Below are positions 36,501 through 44,898 of a stretch of 64,000 nucleotides of DNA, one piece after another. The stretch's first letter is position 1. Every line of letters begins with the position of its first letter. The notes below the pieces were generated by a model. It was given only the letters and a program-made list of their open reading frames with translations, had not been told where the DNA came from and ran no database searches. The stretch is from Phycisphaerae bacterium (lineage in GTDB: Bacteria > Planctomycetota > Phycisphaerae > UBA1845 > Fen-1342), in contig JAUIEC010000017.1 in assembly GCA_030428945.1 (NCBI GenBank), forward strand, positions 1 to 64,000. The letters are read 5' to 3'. A program made the position numbers and the translations under genes.

Positions 36501-38382
36501 AGTCCGGCGTCAGGCTGTCGATCACCGGGTCGAGATCCTCGCCCAGCACCGGCGTGGCGCTGTCGCGGAAGATCGCCAGTTCGTACGTCCGCCCGGCACC
36601 GAAGTCAGTGGCCGGATCGCCGCCGGCCACCTGCACGTGGTAGGTGCCCGACAGCGGCGCGACGAACGTCAGGCCCTCGGCCGCGTAGTCCGGCTGCTGC
36701 CCGCTGCCGATCGCGTTGACGTCATCGTGATCGCTCAGCAGCACATCACCGTCGGGATCGATGACGACCAGGGCGGCGTCCAGCGCCAGCGGATCGTCGG
36801 CATCGTCGCCGCCGCTGTCACGCTCGGGGTCACCGTCGAGCGCGAGGAAGACCCGCTCCCCGGCCAGGGCATCGAACGCGTACGTGTCAACGTCGCCCTG
36901 CGTGGCGATCACCCCCGCGAACCAGTCCTTCGCGCTGAAGTCCGCCAGGTCGGGCGTATCGTTGCGGTCGCACTCGGGCGACGGCAGCCGCCCGGCCGGC
37001 TGAATGCCGACATGCAGACGGTAGCGCGCGATCGTGCTGGCCAGGTCGTTGCTGACCTCCAGGTAATAGGTCCCGGCCGCCGGCAGCGTCGCACCGGCGA
37101 TCACGGCCGAGAACGAACTGGCCCGGCGAATGAAGCTGGCCAGGTCGGAGTCCGAACCCTCGCCGTCGTCGTCGTCGAGTTCGATCAGACCGACGCCGTC
37201 GGTATCGAACAGTCGCAGTTCGACGTCCAGCCCGCTGAGCGTGACGTTGCCGTTGTCGAGAAACGCGTAGAGCTTCTCGCCGCCCAGGGCGGAGACGGCC
37301 CAGTAGTCGACATCCTCCGGACCGGCCAGTTGCCCGCCGTTGGTGCCGGGCGCCAGCGATGCCGCCATGGCCGGCGTGTCGTTGACTTCGATTTCGGTCA
37401 GGTCCCAGGCATCGGCCCGATCGACGAGCAGCGCGAACTTGGGATCACTCAGCGAGAAGGTGTTGGCGTCGACGACGACGAAATACTCGGTGTCGAACTC
37501 GAGCGTGGCGACGATCGTCTCGGACTGCCGGGTCGCACTGGAGGTGTGGTTCGCGGCCCCCAGGCAGCCGAGCAGCAGGAACGGCGGGCACGAGTCGGCG
37601 ATGTAGACCACGCCGTCCCAGGACGCCCCGCCGGGCACCAGGCTGAAGACATAATCGCCGGCATCGTTCGGATCCGGCCCCGTGGTGAAGCTGTAGACCC
37701 GGTCGGCGCCCGGCACGATCGGCGTGAAGGCCACGTCGCAGATGCCCGGCGTCTCGGTCAGGTCAAAATCGTTCGCGGCCCCGCTGAGCGTGTCGACGAT
37801 CGCCGTCGGCAGTCCGCCCGGCACGCTGCCGAGATCGAGACAGTCATCGCCCGCGCCGCTCGGTGCGGCCGCGACGATCAGCGTGAACTCGAACGCCTGT
37901 CCGCGCGCGACGGTCTCGGTACTGTCGACGACGATCTCGTACTCGACGCCCGCGGCCAGCGTCGCGATCGCGGTCTCGGACCGACCCCGCGGGTTGGCGT
38001 CGCTGCCGGCCAGGAACACGCCGTCGCTGACGCGCCGCAGATAGACACACAGGTTCGGCACCGGAACGGTTCCACCCGAACTGCCGTACACCGGCACCTC
38101 GACCCACGGAATCATCGTGATCCAGTAATCACCCGCGGTCGCCGGCGTGAAGCGGTAGAAGACATCCGGGCCCGGCACGCTCGCCAGACCGCCCAGCGTC
38201 GTGGCCGAGAGCGTATCACTGCCCTGCACGTTGGAACCGACCGTGACGGCCGGCACCGGCCCGAGCGTTTCGGCCGTCGCGGATGTGTCGTTCGCGGGCG
38301 CCGGCACCTCGGCCAGGGCCACCGCGGCGACAGACAGAGACACAATCGCGGCGCAGCCGCGGATCGAAGCGGGATGAAACAC
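33547..38382 (-). CDS. Giant exported protein with PPC-like and P-domain-like modules and dockerin-like tail
   Basis: A 1611-residue protein. GTG start with AGAGGAG upstream; signal peptide about residues 1-24. The N-terminal third holds several pre-peptidase C-terminal-like beta modules (PDVFYRFTPATAGDYWITM; GEKLYAFLDNGNVTLSGLDVE). Later come at least three proprotein-convertase P-domain-like blocks (VDVFSDIGSSSAF; DIDLRLIAPSVLSLFSDIGS) interleaved with about six Ig-like repeats that end in a DCAGN motif (TVRVTDCAGNICEESICL). The tail is dockerin-like (DLDGDGDIDFDDFGLLNGCL, DFDGDGDVDLDDVLAF). PPC and P domains usually accompany secreted proteases, yet no protease domain is present. Divergent from the second subtilase. 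Confidence 0.8.
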   Translation of the reverse strand: MFHPASIRGCAAIVSLSVAAVALAEVPAPANDTSATAETLGPVPAVTVGSNVQGSDTLSATTLGGLASVPGPDVFYRFTPATAGDYWITMIPWVEVPVYGSSGGTVPVPNLCVYLRRVSDGVFLAGSDANPRGRSETAIATLAAGVEYEIVVDSTETVARGQAFEFTLIVAAAPSGAGDDCLDLGSVPGGLPTAIVDTLSGAANDFDLTETPGICDVAFTPIVPGADRVYSFTTGPDPNDAGDYVFSLVPGGASWDGVVYIADSCPPFLLLGCLGAANHTSSATRQSETIVATLEFDTEYFVVVDANTFSLSDPKFALLVDRADAWDLTEIEVNDTPAMAASLAPGTNGGQLAGPEDVDYWAVSALGGEKLYAFLDNGNVTLSGLDVELRLFDTDGVGLIELDDDDGEGSDSDLASFIRRASSFSAVIAGATLPAAGTYYLEVSNDLASTIARYRLHVGIQPAGRLPSPECDRNDTPDLADFSAKDWFAGVIATQGDVDTYAFDALAGERVFLALDGDPERDSGGDDADDPLALDAALVVIDPDGDVLLSDHDDVNAIGSGQQPDYAAEGLTFVAPLSGTYHVQVAGGDPATDFGAGRTYELAIFRDSATPVLGEDLDPVIDSLTPDFMNDSIAAVASDDAGGDSGICDVQLAAGSTNLALSGLSFTPGDPTVSFTIELATPGLSGSGKLVIVDCAGNTACAAIDIDAGTPICSGSVVTPGTRTFESRHDPIHAPDNQPSGPGIEGTLDIDLPGTIADVNVTVTAEGSRVPDIDVFLESPTGTRVDVFSDIGSSSAFSVTDATFDDAAADTISILDDEPYTGTWLPDDALGLAQFNGESVTGTWRLNLRDDASTSSGGSRLVRWSLEIDAGFANPQEYQGNASDSGGIQSIELVDPNNVLLTVDPFTPGDASVDFTITLINPAASGAATVLVTDISDNTCSTPVTLAGLPDTKGPESQGAATRDLVFGGEAQLSVPPATPGGVTSSFNVPESVTVGSVLVELTINTLDVGRLAATLSHNGQLASLINRVGMDERGSVGLTKDNLELLLDDDAPEADDAHLETPLGSSEFLGLYQPDGRGAFIGDGIDADDRDNMLFAFEGGDSAGDWDLFVGDFRIQGGGIRSEFRRWKATVIAPGAPERYVGVARDGFPESGICSVALAAGATNLVVDASFTPPAAEVSYVVSLSDPNLPGSGTLEITDCAGNVTSVPISLAAQLADQNLPVAGGVVNIEKFEGTASDNAPGDSGIVSIELAPWSDNLEIVELDPLPAGSATFTVARIDDMANARGYVRVTDAAGFRRHVLIDIDASAPVCTSTLDTSRRYFSGPVNAPLPDASGAGATADIVVPDFDVIDDVDLTINITHPFDDDIDLRLIAPSVLSLFSDIGSTGNDFRDTTLDDEAASPIPDSFGEAPFTGSYQPEPPATLSVLDGAIAAGTYTLQAIDDASFNLGTLDNWSLRITSATFPQQYDGRAEDGGTHDLGICSVVLVGDSNLTLTVDPAFVAGDAIVRYTVELTNEALDGSGTVRVTDCAGNICEESICLVAASPPATPGDLDGDGDIDFDDFGLLNGCLLGPEIDADADVCGPCRLADFDGDGDVDLDDVLAFQLSFDG

Positions 38383-38484
38383 GGCAGGACTCCTCTGGTC
38401 CGCGGCCTGCGATCGCCGCCCTACCCGGGCAGTCCCCGAGGCCGATGCCCTCCCTCCGAACGCGAGGGATGCGGACGTAACTGA

Positions 38485-38514
38485 AGCCTAGACATTGGCC
38501 CGACGAGGCGTCAA
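38485..38514 (-). promoter_or_regulatory. Promoter of the 1611-residue protein gene
   Basis: Minus strand TTGACG (38509-38514), 18-bp spacer, TAGGCT (38485-38490), about 100 bp from the GTG start. Confidence 0.5.
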
Positions 38515-38534
38515 CAAGAAAGGCGGCTTCAGTC

Positions 38535-38564
38535 TTGAAGTTGCGCCGCGCGCGGATCTACACT
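38535..38564 (+). promoter_or_regulatory. Promoter of the subtilase gene 38669-43837
   Basis: TTGAAG (38535-38540), 18-bp spacer, TACACT (38559-38564), about 100 bp before the ATG. It lies back to back with the minus-strand promoter, 20 bp between their -35 elements. Confidence 0.5.
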
Positions 38565-38668
38565 CTGGGTCTCTGCGAGTCCGGCCGCAACGGGAAGGGT
38601 GCGGCAGCCCACAGCAAGCCCCACCAGCCCCGGGTGCCGGAAGCGTCTGGCGTCCCAAGGAGTTACCG

Positions 38669-41600
38669 ATGTCACGTTTCGCCACCGCCCTGCTGCGTGG
38701 CCTGCTGCCCGCGGTCCTGCTGCTGACGCCGAACGCGCCGGCGAACCCGCCGGCCGCGACCGACGGGCTGTATTTCTATGACGCCGCCGGCCGCCGGGCC
38801 GTCCAGGCTTCCGCCGATGAACTGCTGGTCGGCCTGAAGCCGGAGGCACGCCCCGCCGACCAGTCGCGTCCCGCATTCCTCCCGAATGAGGCGACGGCCG
38901 GAGCAGGAACCGAACGGGCCCGGGTGCAGGAGCGCCTCGCGCTGCGCGGGCTGTATGTCGCCCGGGGCGGCGACGCCGCGACCCTGCGGGCGAACCCCGA
39001 CGTCGCCTTCGCCCTGCCCGTGCTGTACCGGCCGGGCAGCGACAGCCCGATCTACCAGACCGACCGCGTCGTGGCCGCCTTCCGGCCCGAAGTCGACGCC
39101 GCCCGCATCCGGGCCCTGGCGGACGAACTCGACTGCGAGGCGCTCAAGCTGTCACGCGGCGTCAACCGCTGGCAGTTCGTCGTCCGCGCGCCGCGCGGCA
39201 CGCGAACCCTCTCGGTCGCCAACACGCTGCACGAACGACCCGACCTGGCACGCTACGCGCAGCCGGACTTCATCCTGCCGAAGATCGCCCTCTCGCCGCC
39301 GGTGATCGACGATCCGTTCTACCACTCGCACCAGTGGCACCTCGACGGCGACACCAGCAAGGGCGCCGCGGCCGGCACGGACATCAACGCCGAAACGGCC
39401 TGGGACACCGCCAACGGTCCCGACGCCCAGGGCATCCCGCAGGTGCGGGTCGCGATCCTCGACGAGTGCGTCGAGAAGTTCCACCCGGACCTGCTGCCCA
39501 ACTGGGCCGACGGACGCGACTACGACGTCGAACCCCCGGACGATGACCCCAGCCCCGCCGGCGGCGAACGGCACGGAACCAGTTGTGCCGGCGTCGCCGT
39601 CGCGGCCGGGAACACGATCGGCGTGCGCGGCGCGGCCCCGAACTGCGGCCTGATCGGCGTGAAGTTCTTCGGCGCGCCGATTTCCGCGACCGCCGACGCG
39701 TTCCTGTTCTGCATGGACCCCGACAACGACGGCGATTCGAGCGACGGCGCGGCGATCTACAGCAACAGTTGGAGCTACGCCGACGGCACGCTGCTGCCGC
39801 AGGACGTCGCCGACGCGATCAACACCGTCGCGGCCGGCAGCCGCAACGGCAAGGGCGGACTGGTCCTGTTCGCCTCGGGCAACAACGACCACACCGTCAA
39901 CGGCGTCAGCGCCCTGGCGCAACTGCCGAGCGTGATGGCCGTCGGCGGAACCAACAGCAACGGCGAGCACACCGAGTTCAGCGACGTCGGCCCCGAGGTC
40001 GGCATCACCGCCCCGACCAACGATCGCGGCGACGACGGGGTCCGGCTGAGCTGGCTCGACATCACGACCGTCGATAACACCGGGTCGAGCGGCTACAACG
40101 GCCTGCCCGACCTGGACTACACCGACGCCTTCGGCGGCACCAGTTCGGCCACCCCCCTGGCCGCCGGCGTCTTCGCCCTGGTCATCTCGCAGGACCCCAA
40201 CATGACCGCCGCCCAGGCCCGCGCGATCGTCCAGCACACCGCCGTGGAGGTCGACCCGCCCTACGCCCGCTTCGACCCGATCACCGGACACAGCCACCGG
40301 CTCGGATACGGACGGACCGACGCGGCCGCCGCGGTCGTGGCCGCCGACGCCGGGCTCCGCTGGCCGGACCGGATCCAGACGCTGAACGCGTCGGTCACCG
40401 TCGACGGCGTGGCGCTGAACTGGACGCTGCCGCCCAACGACTACGCCGAGAGCCTGCTGGTCCGCAGCGCCACGCCGTTCGGCTGGCGTCCGACCGACGG
40501 GGTCAGCTACACCGTCGGGCAGACGGTCGCGCCCGGGGTCGAGGTGGTCGCACGGACGGCCGCTTCCGCCTACGCCGACCCCGACGCCACCAGCGGCGGC
40601 GCCTTCTACGGCGTCTATCCGCGCAGCGCGGCCGGCCTGTACGGGTTCGGGGCCCGGGCGCACGCGATCCGGGACGAACTGGTGCTCTTCGCCGACAACG
40701 GGGCCGGTCCGGATCCGGGCTGGACGCACGGCGGCGCGGGCGACGAATGGCAGCGCGGCGTGCCGACCTCGCTGAACGGAATCTTCGGACAGGTCGTCGT
40801 CGGCAGCGGACCGCTGCGGGGCCTCAGCGGCCTGCGGGCGATCGCCGGCGACACCTGCTGGGGCACCGACCTGAACAGCACCTACAACGCGTTCTCGGAT
40901 GCCTACCTGCAGACGCCGCTGATCAACCTGTCGGACGTCAACGCCCCCGTCTTCCTCGAGTACTACGACTGGTGCATGCTCGAGACGTTCTACGACCAGT
41001 GCGCCGTCGAGGTGGTCGACGCCAACGAGGCACTCCTCGGCGTGCTCGACGGCGACACCGGCGGCGACTACGACTGGACCCAACGGGTCTACGACCTGAC
41101 CCCGTTCAGCGGACAGCCGATCCACATCCGCTTCCGACTCACCAGCGACGGCCTCCTGCAGCGCGACGGCTGGTTCCTCGACGAGATCCGCGTCGTCGTC
41201 TCCGGCAACGTGCCCCTGCCGCCCGTCGTCGAGGACCTGACCGTCGAACTGACCGAGGACACCGTCACGCCGGTGCAACTGCTCGCCAGCGACCCCAACC
41301 CCGCCCAGTTGCTCGACCTGGTGATCACCTCCCTGCCGGCCAACGGAACGCTCGAAGACCCGGCCCCCGGCGGCGGACCGATCGCGGCCGCGCCCTACAC
41401 GCTGCTCAATCACGGCAACGTCGTGATCTTCACGCCGAACCCGGGCTACCAGGGCCCCGACGCCTTCGACTACGAAGCCAGCGACGGCGGCCTGACCTCG
41501 AACCCCGGACGCGTCAAGCTCTCCATCGGAACGCCCGTGCCCGTGCAGACCTACGCGCTCGACACCGACCCCGACTGGCTGGCCGAGGGCGGCTGGCAGT

Positions 41601-43837
41601 ACGGCATCCCGCAGGGCCTCGAGGGCGACCCGGCCACGGCCTACACCGGACTGCGGATCTACGGCTACAACCTGGCCGGCTCGTACACCGACAACCTGCC
41701 GCCGACGCACCTGACCAGCGAGCCGTTCAACTGCACCGGCCTGACCCGCGTGACGCTCAACTTCGCCCGCTGGCTGTGCGTCGAGTCCTCGACCTACGAC
41801 AGCGCCTCGGTCGAAGTCAGCAGCGACGGATCGACCTGGCACACCGTCTGGACCCATTCGGGCGGTGAACTGGTCGACACCGACTGGACCCTGGTCAGCT
41901 ACAACGTCAGCGCCATCGCCGACGACCAGCCCTTCGTCCAGTTCCGCTGGACGATGGGACCGACCGACGCGGCCGAGGTCTACTGCGGATGGAACATCGA
42001 CGACATCGAGATCGCCGCGATCGGAACCGCGGTCGCCAACCAGCCCCCCTGGGCCCGTCCGATCGACACGGCCACCAAGTCCGGATCGGCCGTCACGATC
42101 ATGCTCGACGGCAGCGACGCCGACGGCGATCCGATCGACTACGTGATCACGACGCTGCCCGCGGGCGGCGCGCTGACCGACCCGCACTTCGGCCCGATCA
42201 ACGCGGTCCCCTACACGCTGCAACTCGGCAACGAGGTGCTTTACGTGCCGGCCGGCGGATTCAACGGCAGCGACGCGTTCACCTACGACGTCGACGACGG
42301 GCTGCTGGTCTCGAACGAGGCGGTCGTCACGATCGACGTGATCGAATCGGCCCCGTTCCCCTACAGCCAGTCGTTCGACAGCGGCCCGCCGCTGGACGTG
42401 CACTGGCGGACCCGGTCGACCGGAACCGGACGGATCGAGATCAGCAGCGAGAACGGACCGCTCGGAACCCACCACCTGACGATGGACTCGTCGCGGTCGA
42501 GCACCCGCAGCGCCAACGAGGCCGTCCTGATCGCGGACATGGCCGGGGCGTCCTTCGCCCGCCTCGAGTTCGACTGGCGTGACTACGGCGACGAGAACGA
42601 CGCCCTGCCGGGCAGTTGGACCGGTTCGCTCGAAGGCGACGGCGTTTCGATCAGCGCCGACGGCGAGACCTGGCACAAGGTGCTGGACCTGTTCGACTCG
42701 GGCGGCGGCTACACCCACGCCGTGGTCGACCTCGACCAGGCGATCGCGTCGGCCGGCATCAGCTTCACCGACACGTTCCGGATCAAGTTCCAGCAGGTCG
42801 ACGACAACCCGATCACGACCGACGGAATCGCGATCGACAACGTCGAACTGATCCAGGGCACGATCGACCCGGTCATCACGACGACCACCCTCGGCATCAC
42901 CTTCGTCGATGAAGTGTTCGGACCGCAGCAACTGGAAGTGGCCGGCGGGGACGCCCCTCTGACCTGGACCCTGCTGAGCGAGTACAGCGAGACGCCGCTG
43001 GGCCAGAACCAGATGCCGACCGGCGGCATCGCCCAGGGCTGGCAGGGCTCCAACGATGCCTTCGACTACACCCTGCCGTTCAGCTTCCCGTTCTACGGCA
43101 GCGGACAGACCGAGCTGAAGATCGGAACCGACGGCTGGATCAACTTCGGTCCGTTCCTCGGCTCGACCTACGCCAACAGCGAAGCCCTGCTGAGCTTCAA
43201 CGCCCGGATCGCCGTGCTGTGGGACAACCTGCGGACCGACATGGGCGGCGAAATCTACATCGACGAAAGCATCCCCGGCCAGGTGACGATCCGCTGGGAC
43301 GCCGTCACGCACAGCGGCGGACTGCCGTGCAACTTCGCCGCCACGCTCTACGACAGCGGGATCGTGCGCCTGCACTACGGGGCCGGCAACACCGGGCTGA
43401 CCCCGACGGTCGGGATTTCGCTCGGCGACACGGTCAGCTACACGCTGTCGGCCTACGACGGCGCGGCCAGCCTGACCAACGCCGACTCGGTCGAACTGGA
43501 CCTGTCACGCCTGCCGGCCGGAATGAGTGTCTCCGCCGCCGGCCTGGTGAGCGGAACGCCGACCGAGACCGGCAGCTTCCGCCCGATCTTCCGGGTCGAG
43601 GACGCGATGGCCCGCAGCGACCAGCGCGTCGTTCCGCTTCGCGTGATCGAGATGCTCTTCGGCGACTACGACATCGACGGCGACGTCGACCGCGACGACT
43701 TCGAGGTCTTCATCGGTTGCATGGACGACCCGACCCCGCCGCCCGACTGCCTCGACGCCTTCGACGACAACGCCGACGGACAGATCGACATGACCGACTT
43801 CCTCCGCTTCCAGCGCGCCTTCACGGGGGCTCTTTAG
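38669..43837 (+). CDS. Second giant exported subtilase (S8) with accessory modules and dockerin-like tail
   Basis: A 1722-residue protein. AAGGAG precedes the ATG; signal peptide about 1-26. An N-terminal prodomain (about 40-205) precedes an S8 protease with D265 (VAILDECVE), H302 (ERHGTSCAG), N405 (SGNN) and S492 (GGTSSATP); the HGTSCAG and GTSSATP forms resemble the kexin/furin branch. Downstream are a jelly-roll block (about 690-850), cadherin-like repeats (DADGDPIDYVITTLPAGG), the module starting TYALDTDPDWLAEGG that is homologous to one in the 24326 protease, and a late putative-Ig region (RLPAGMSVSAAGLVSGTP). Calcium loops end the protein (DYDIDGDVDRDDFEVFIGCM). Catalytic residues are complete. 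Confidence 0.85.
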   Translation: MSRFATALLRGLLPAVLLLTPNAPANPPAATDGLYFYDAAGRRAVQASADELLVGLKPEARPADQSRPAFLPNEATAGAGTERARVQERLALRGLYVARGGDAATLRANPDVAFALPVLYRPGSDSPIYQTDRVVAAFRPEVDAARIRALADELDCEALKLSRGVNRWQFVVRAPRGTRTLSVANTLHERPDLARYAQPDFILPKIALSPPVIDDPFYHSHQWHLDGDTSKGAAAGTDINAETAWDTANGPDAQGIPQVRVAILDECVEKFHPDLLPNWADGRDYDVEPPDDDPSPAGGERHGTSCAGVAVAAGNTIGVRGAAPNCGLIGVKFFGAPISATADAFLFCMDPDNDGDSSDGAAIYSNSWSYADGTLLPQDVADAINTVAAGSRNGKGGLVLFASGNNDHTVNGVSALAQLPSVMAVGGTNSNGEHTEFSDVGPEVGITAPTNDRGDDGVRLSWLDITTVDNTGSSGYNGLPDLDYTDAFGGTSSATPLAAGVFALVISQDPNMTAAQARAIVQHTAVEVDPPYARFDPITGHSHRLGYGRTDAAAAVVAADAGLRWPDRIQTLNASVTVDGVALNWTLPPNDYAESLLVRSATPFGWRPTDGVSYTVGQTVAPGVEVVARTAASAYADPDATSGGAFYGVYPRSAAGLYGFGARAHAIRDELVLFADNGAGPDPGWTHGGAGDEWQRGVPTSLNGIFGQVVVGSGPLRGLSGLRAIAGDTCWGTDLNSTYNAFSDAYLQTPLINLSDVNAPVFLEYYDWCMLETFYDQCAVEVVDANEALLGVLDGDTGGDYDWTQRVYDLTPFSGQPIHIRFRLTSDGLLQRDGWFLDEIRVVVSGNVPLPPVVEDLTVELTEDTVTPVQLLASDPNPAQLLDLVITSLPANGTLEDPAPGGGPIAAAPYTLLNHGNVVIFTPNPGYQGPDAFDYEASDGGLTSNPGRVKLSIGTPVPVQTYALDTDPDWLAEGGWQYGIPQGLEGDPATAYTGLRIYGYNLAGSYTDNLPPTHLTSEPFNCTGLTRVTLNFARWLCVESSTYDSASVEVSSDGSTWHTVWTHSGGELVDTDWTLVSYNVSAIADDQPFVQFRWTMGPTDAAEVYCGWNIDDIEIAAIGTAVANQPPWARPIDTATKSGSAVTIMLDGSDADGDPIDYVITTLPAGGALTDPHFGPINAVPYTLQLGNEVLYVPAGGFNGSDAFTYDVDDGLLVSNEAVVTIDVIESAPFPYSQSFDSGPPLDVHWRTRSTGTGRIEISSENGPLGTHHLTMDSSRSSTRSANEAVLIADMAGASFARLEFDWRDYGDENDALPGSWTGSLEGDGVSISADGETWHKVLDLFDSGGGYTHAVVDLDQAIASAGISFTDTFRIKFQQVDDNPITTDGIAIDNVELIQGTIDPVITTTTLGITFVDEVFGPQQLEVAGGDAPLTWTLLSEYSETPLGQNQMPTGGIAQGWQGSNDAFDYTLPFSFPFYGSGQTELKIGTDGWINFGPFLGSTYANSEALLSFNARIAVLWDNLRTDMGGEIYIDESIPGQVTIRWDAVTHSGGLPCNFAATLYDSGIVRLHYGAGNTGLTPTVGISLGDTVSYTLSAYDGAASLTNADSVELDLSRLPAGMSVSAAGLVSGTPTETGSFRPIFRVEDAMARSDQRVVPLRVIEMLFGDYDIDGDVDRDDFEVFIGCMDDPTPPPDCLDAFDDNADGQIDMTDFLRFQRAFTGAL

Positions 43838-43841
43838 AGTG

Positions 43842-43914
43842 AGCAAGTAAGCAAGTGAGCAGGTAAGCAAGTAAGCAGGTAAGCAGGTGCGCCAGTAAGG
43901 TGAGCAAGTGAGTC
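43842..43914. repeat. Octamer array AGCAAGTA/AGCAGGTA
   Basis: About eight 8-bp units (GAGCAAGT, AAGCAGGT), starting four bases after the subtilase stop codon. Shorter relatives in the opposite sense at 31879-31900 and near 45312-45330. Confidence 0.8.
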
Positions 43915-43951
43915 GGCGTATGCGCGGAGAGACCCGGATCGGCGCGCGGGC

Positions 43952-44121
43952 GTAGGGTGCGTCATCGACGCGGCCGTCCGCGATCACGTCTGACGCGGAG
44001 ACCCCGGGCGTCGATGCCGCACCGCGTGGCGCTTCCGCGTCGCGATCCTTGTTCCGTGTGCCGGCCAAACGCAGTCCCCCACCCTTCCGCTCGCTGCGCT
44101 CACTCAAGGATCGGGCACCCG
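43952..44121. repeat. Composite repeat A-linker-B (inverted relative to 31581-31844)
   Basis: Element A spans 43952-44030, the linker (CGCTTCCGCGTCGCGATCC and GGCCAAACGCAG) 44031-44072, and element B to 44121, in the opposite orientation to the 31.6-31.8 kb copy. Order and linker are conserved, so the whole is about 170 bp and moves or spreads as a unit. Confidence 0.85.
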
Positions 44122-44174
44122 CCGCTCGCTTCCTCGCTCCCTCGCTCCCTGGCTCCCTCGCTCCCTTGCTCTCC
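44117..44174. repeat. Octamer array CTCCCTCG/CTCCCTGG
   Basis: About six units continuing straight from element B. This is the reverse-complement form of the array at 31510-31580. Confidence 0.75.
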
Positions 44175-44413
44175 TGACCGCCAGCGTCGCCGCCGGCGGC
44201 TTCGCCTGGTACCGGATGCGCGGCCCGGCCCCGCCACCCGGCCGACCGGCGACACAGCCCACCGGCAGCGCCCGACTGCAACTGCCTGCCGACAAGGCGC
44301 TTGCGGAGACGTCCGACGTCCAGGCCGGACTCGCCCCCCGCACCGCGACGAGCCTCGAAAAGTCCCCTACCAACGCTGTTTGCGGCCGTTTACAATTCCC
44401 GCACACGGCGTGA
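44174..44413 (+). pseudogene. Possible remnant of a small membrane protein gene
   Basis: A frame without a credible start opens right after the octamer array: LLTASVAAGGFAWYRMRG looks like the end of a hydrophobic segment, followed by a Pro/Ala-rich soluble stretch of about 60 residues. The 5' end seems to have been replaced by repeats. Codon usage is gene-like but no family is recognised. Alternatively it is non-coding. Confidence 0.25.
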
Positions 44414-44463
44414 CATGGCGGCGCGCCGGGTCCTGCCAGTTTGAAACAACACGGAGGTACGAG

Positions 44464-44880
44464 ATGCCCGAGGCTGAAGAATTTCCGACCACCATCGGTC
44501 CGGACGCGACGTTCAAGGGTGAACTGAAGTTCGAGAAGGGCGCCCGACTGCTGGGGAAGGTCGACGGGCAGATCGAAACCAAGGGACGACTGATCATCGC
44601 CGAGTCCGGCAAACTCGCCGGCGAAGCGCAGGCCGGCGACATCCGCGTCGAAGGCCAGGTCAAGGGCAACCTGCAGGCGGCCGGCAAGCTGCAACTGTCG
44701 GCCTCCAGCCGGATCGAAGGCGACATCCAGGCCTCGCGCCTCGAAGTGGCCGAGGGTGCCGTGCTCCAGGGGCGCTGCTCGATCGGCGGCAACGGCGCCA
44801 CCAAGCCGGTCTCCGCCCCGGCCGGGCAGGTCAAAACCCAGCCGGAAGCGACGCCCGGAAGCACGCCCGCGAAGAAGTAG
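44464..44880 (+). CDS. Bactofilin (polymer-forming cytoskeletal protein)
   Basis: A 138-residue protein with the bactofilin beta-helix core at about residues 8-105: repeated short strands TFKGELKFEKGARLLGKVDG, GRLIIAESGKLAGEAQAGDI and SRIEGDIQASRLEVAEGAVL. Bactofilins polymerise without nucleotides into membrane-associated filaments that position envelope enzymes. A Pro/Ala/Lys tail follows the core. GGAGG lies just before the ATG. A TACAAT at 44391-44396 could be a -10 but has no matching -35. A second bactofilin-like gene follows 18 bp downstream, so the two are probably co-transcribed. Confidence 0.9.
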   Translation: MPEAEEFPTTIGPDATFKGELKFEKGARLLGKVDGQIETKGRLIIAESGKLAGEAQAGDIRVEGQVKGNLQAAGKLQLSASSRIEGDIQASRLEVAEGAVLQGRCSIGGNGATKPVSAPAGQVKTQPEATPGSTPAKK

Positions 44881-44898
44881 CGGGCATCACGAGCCGAA

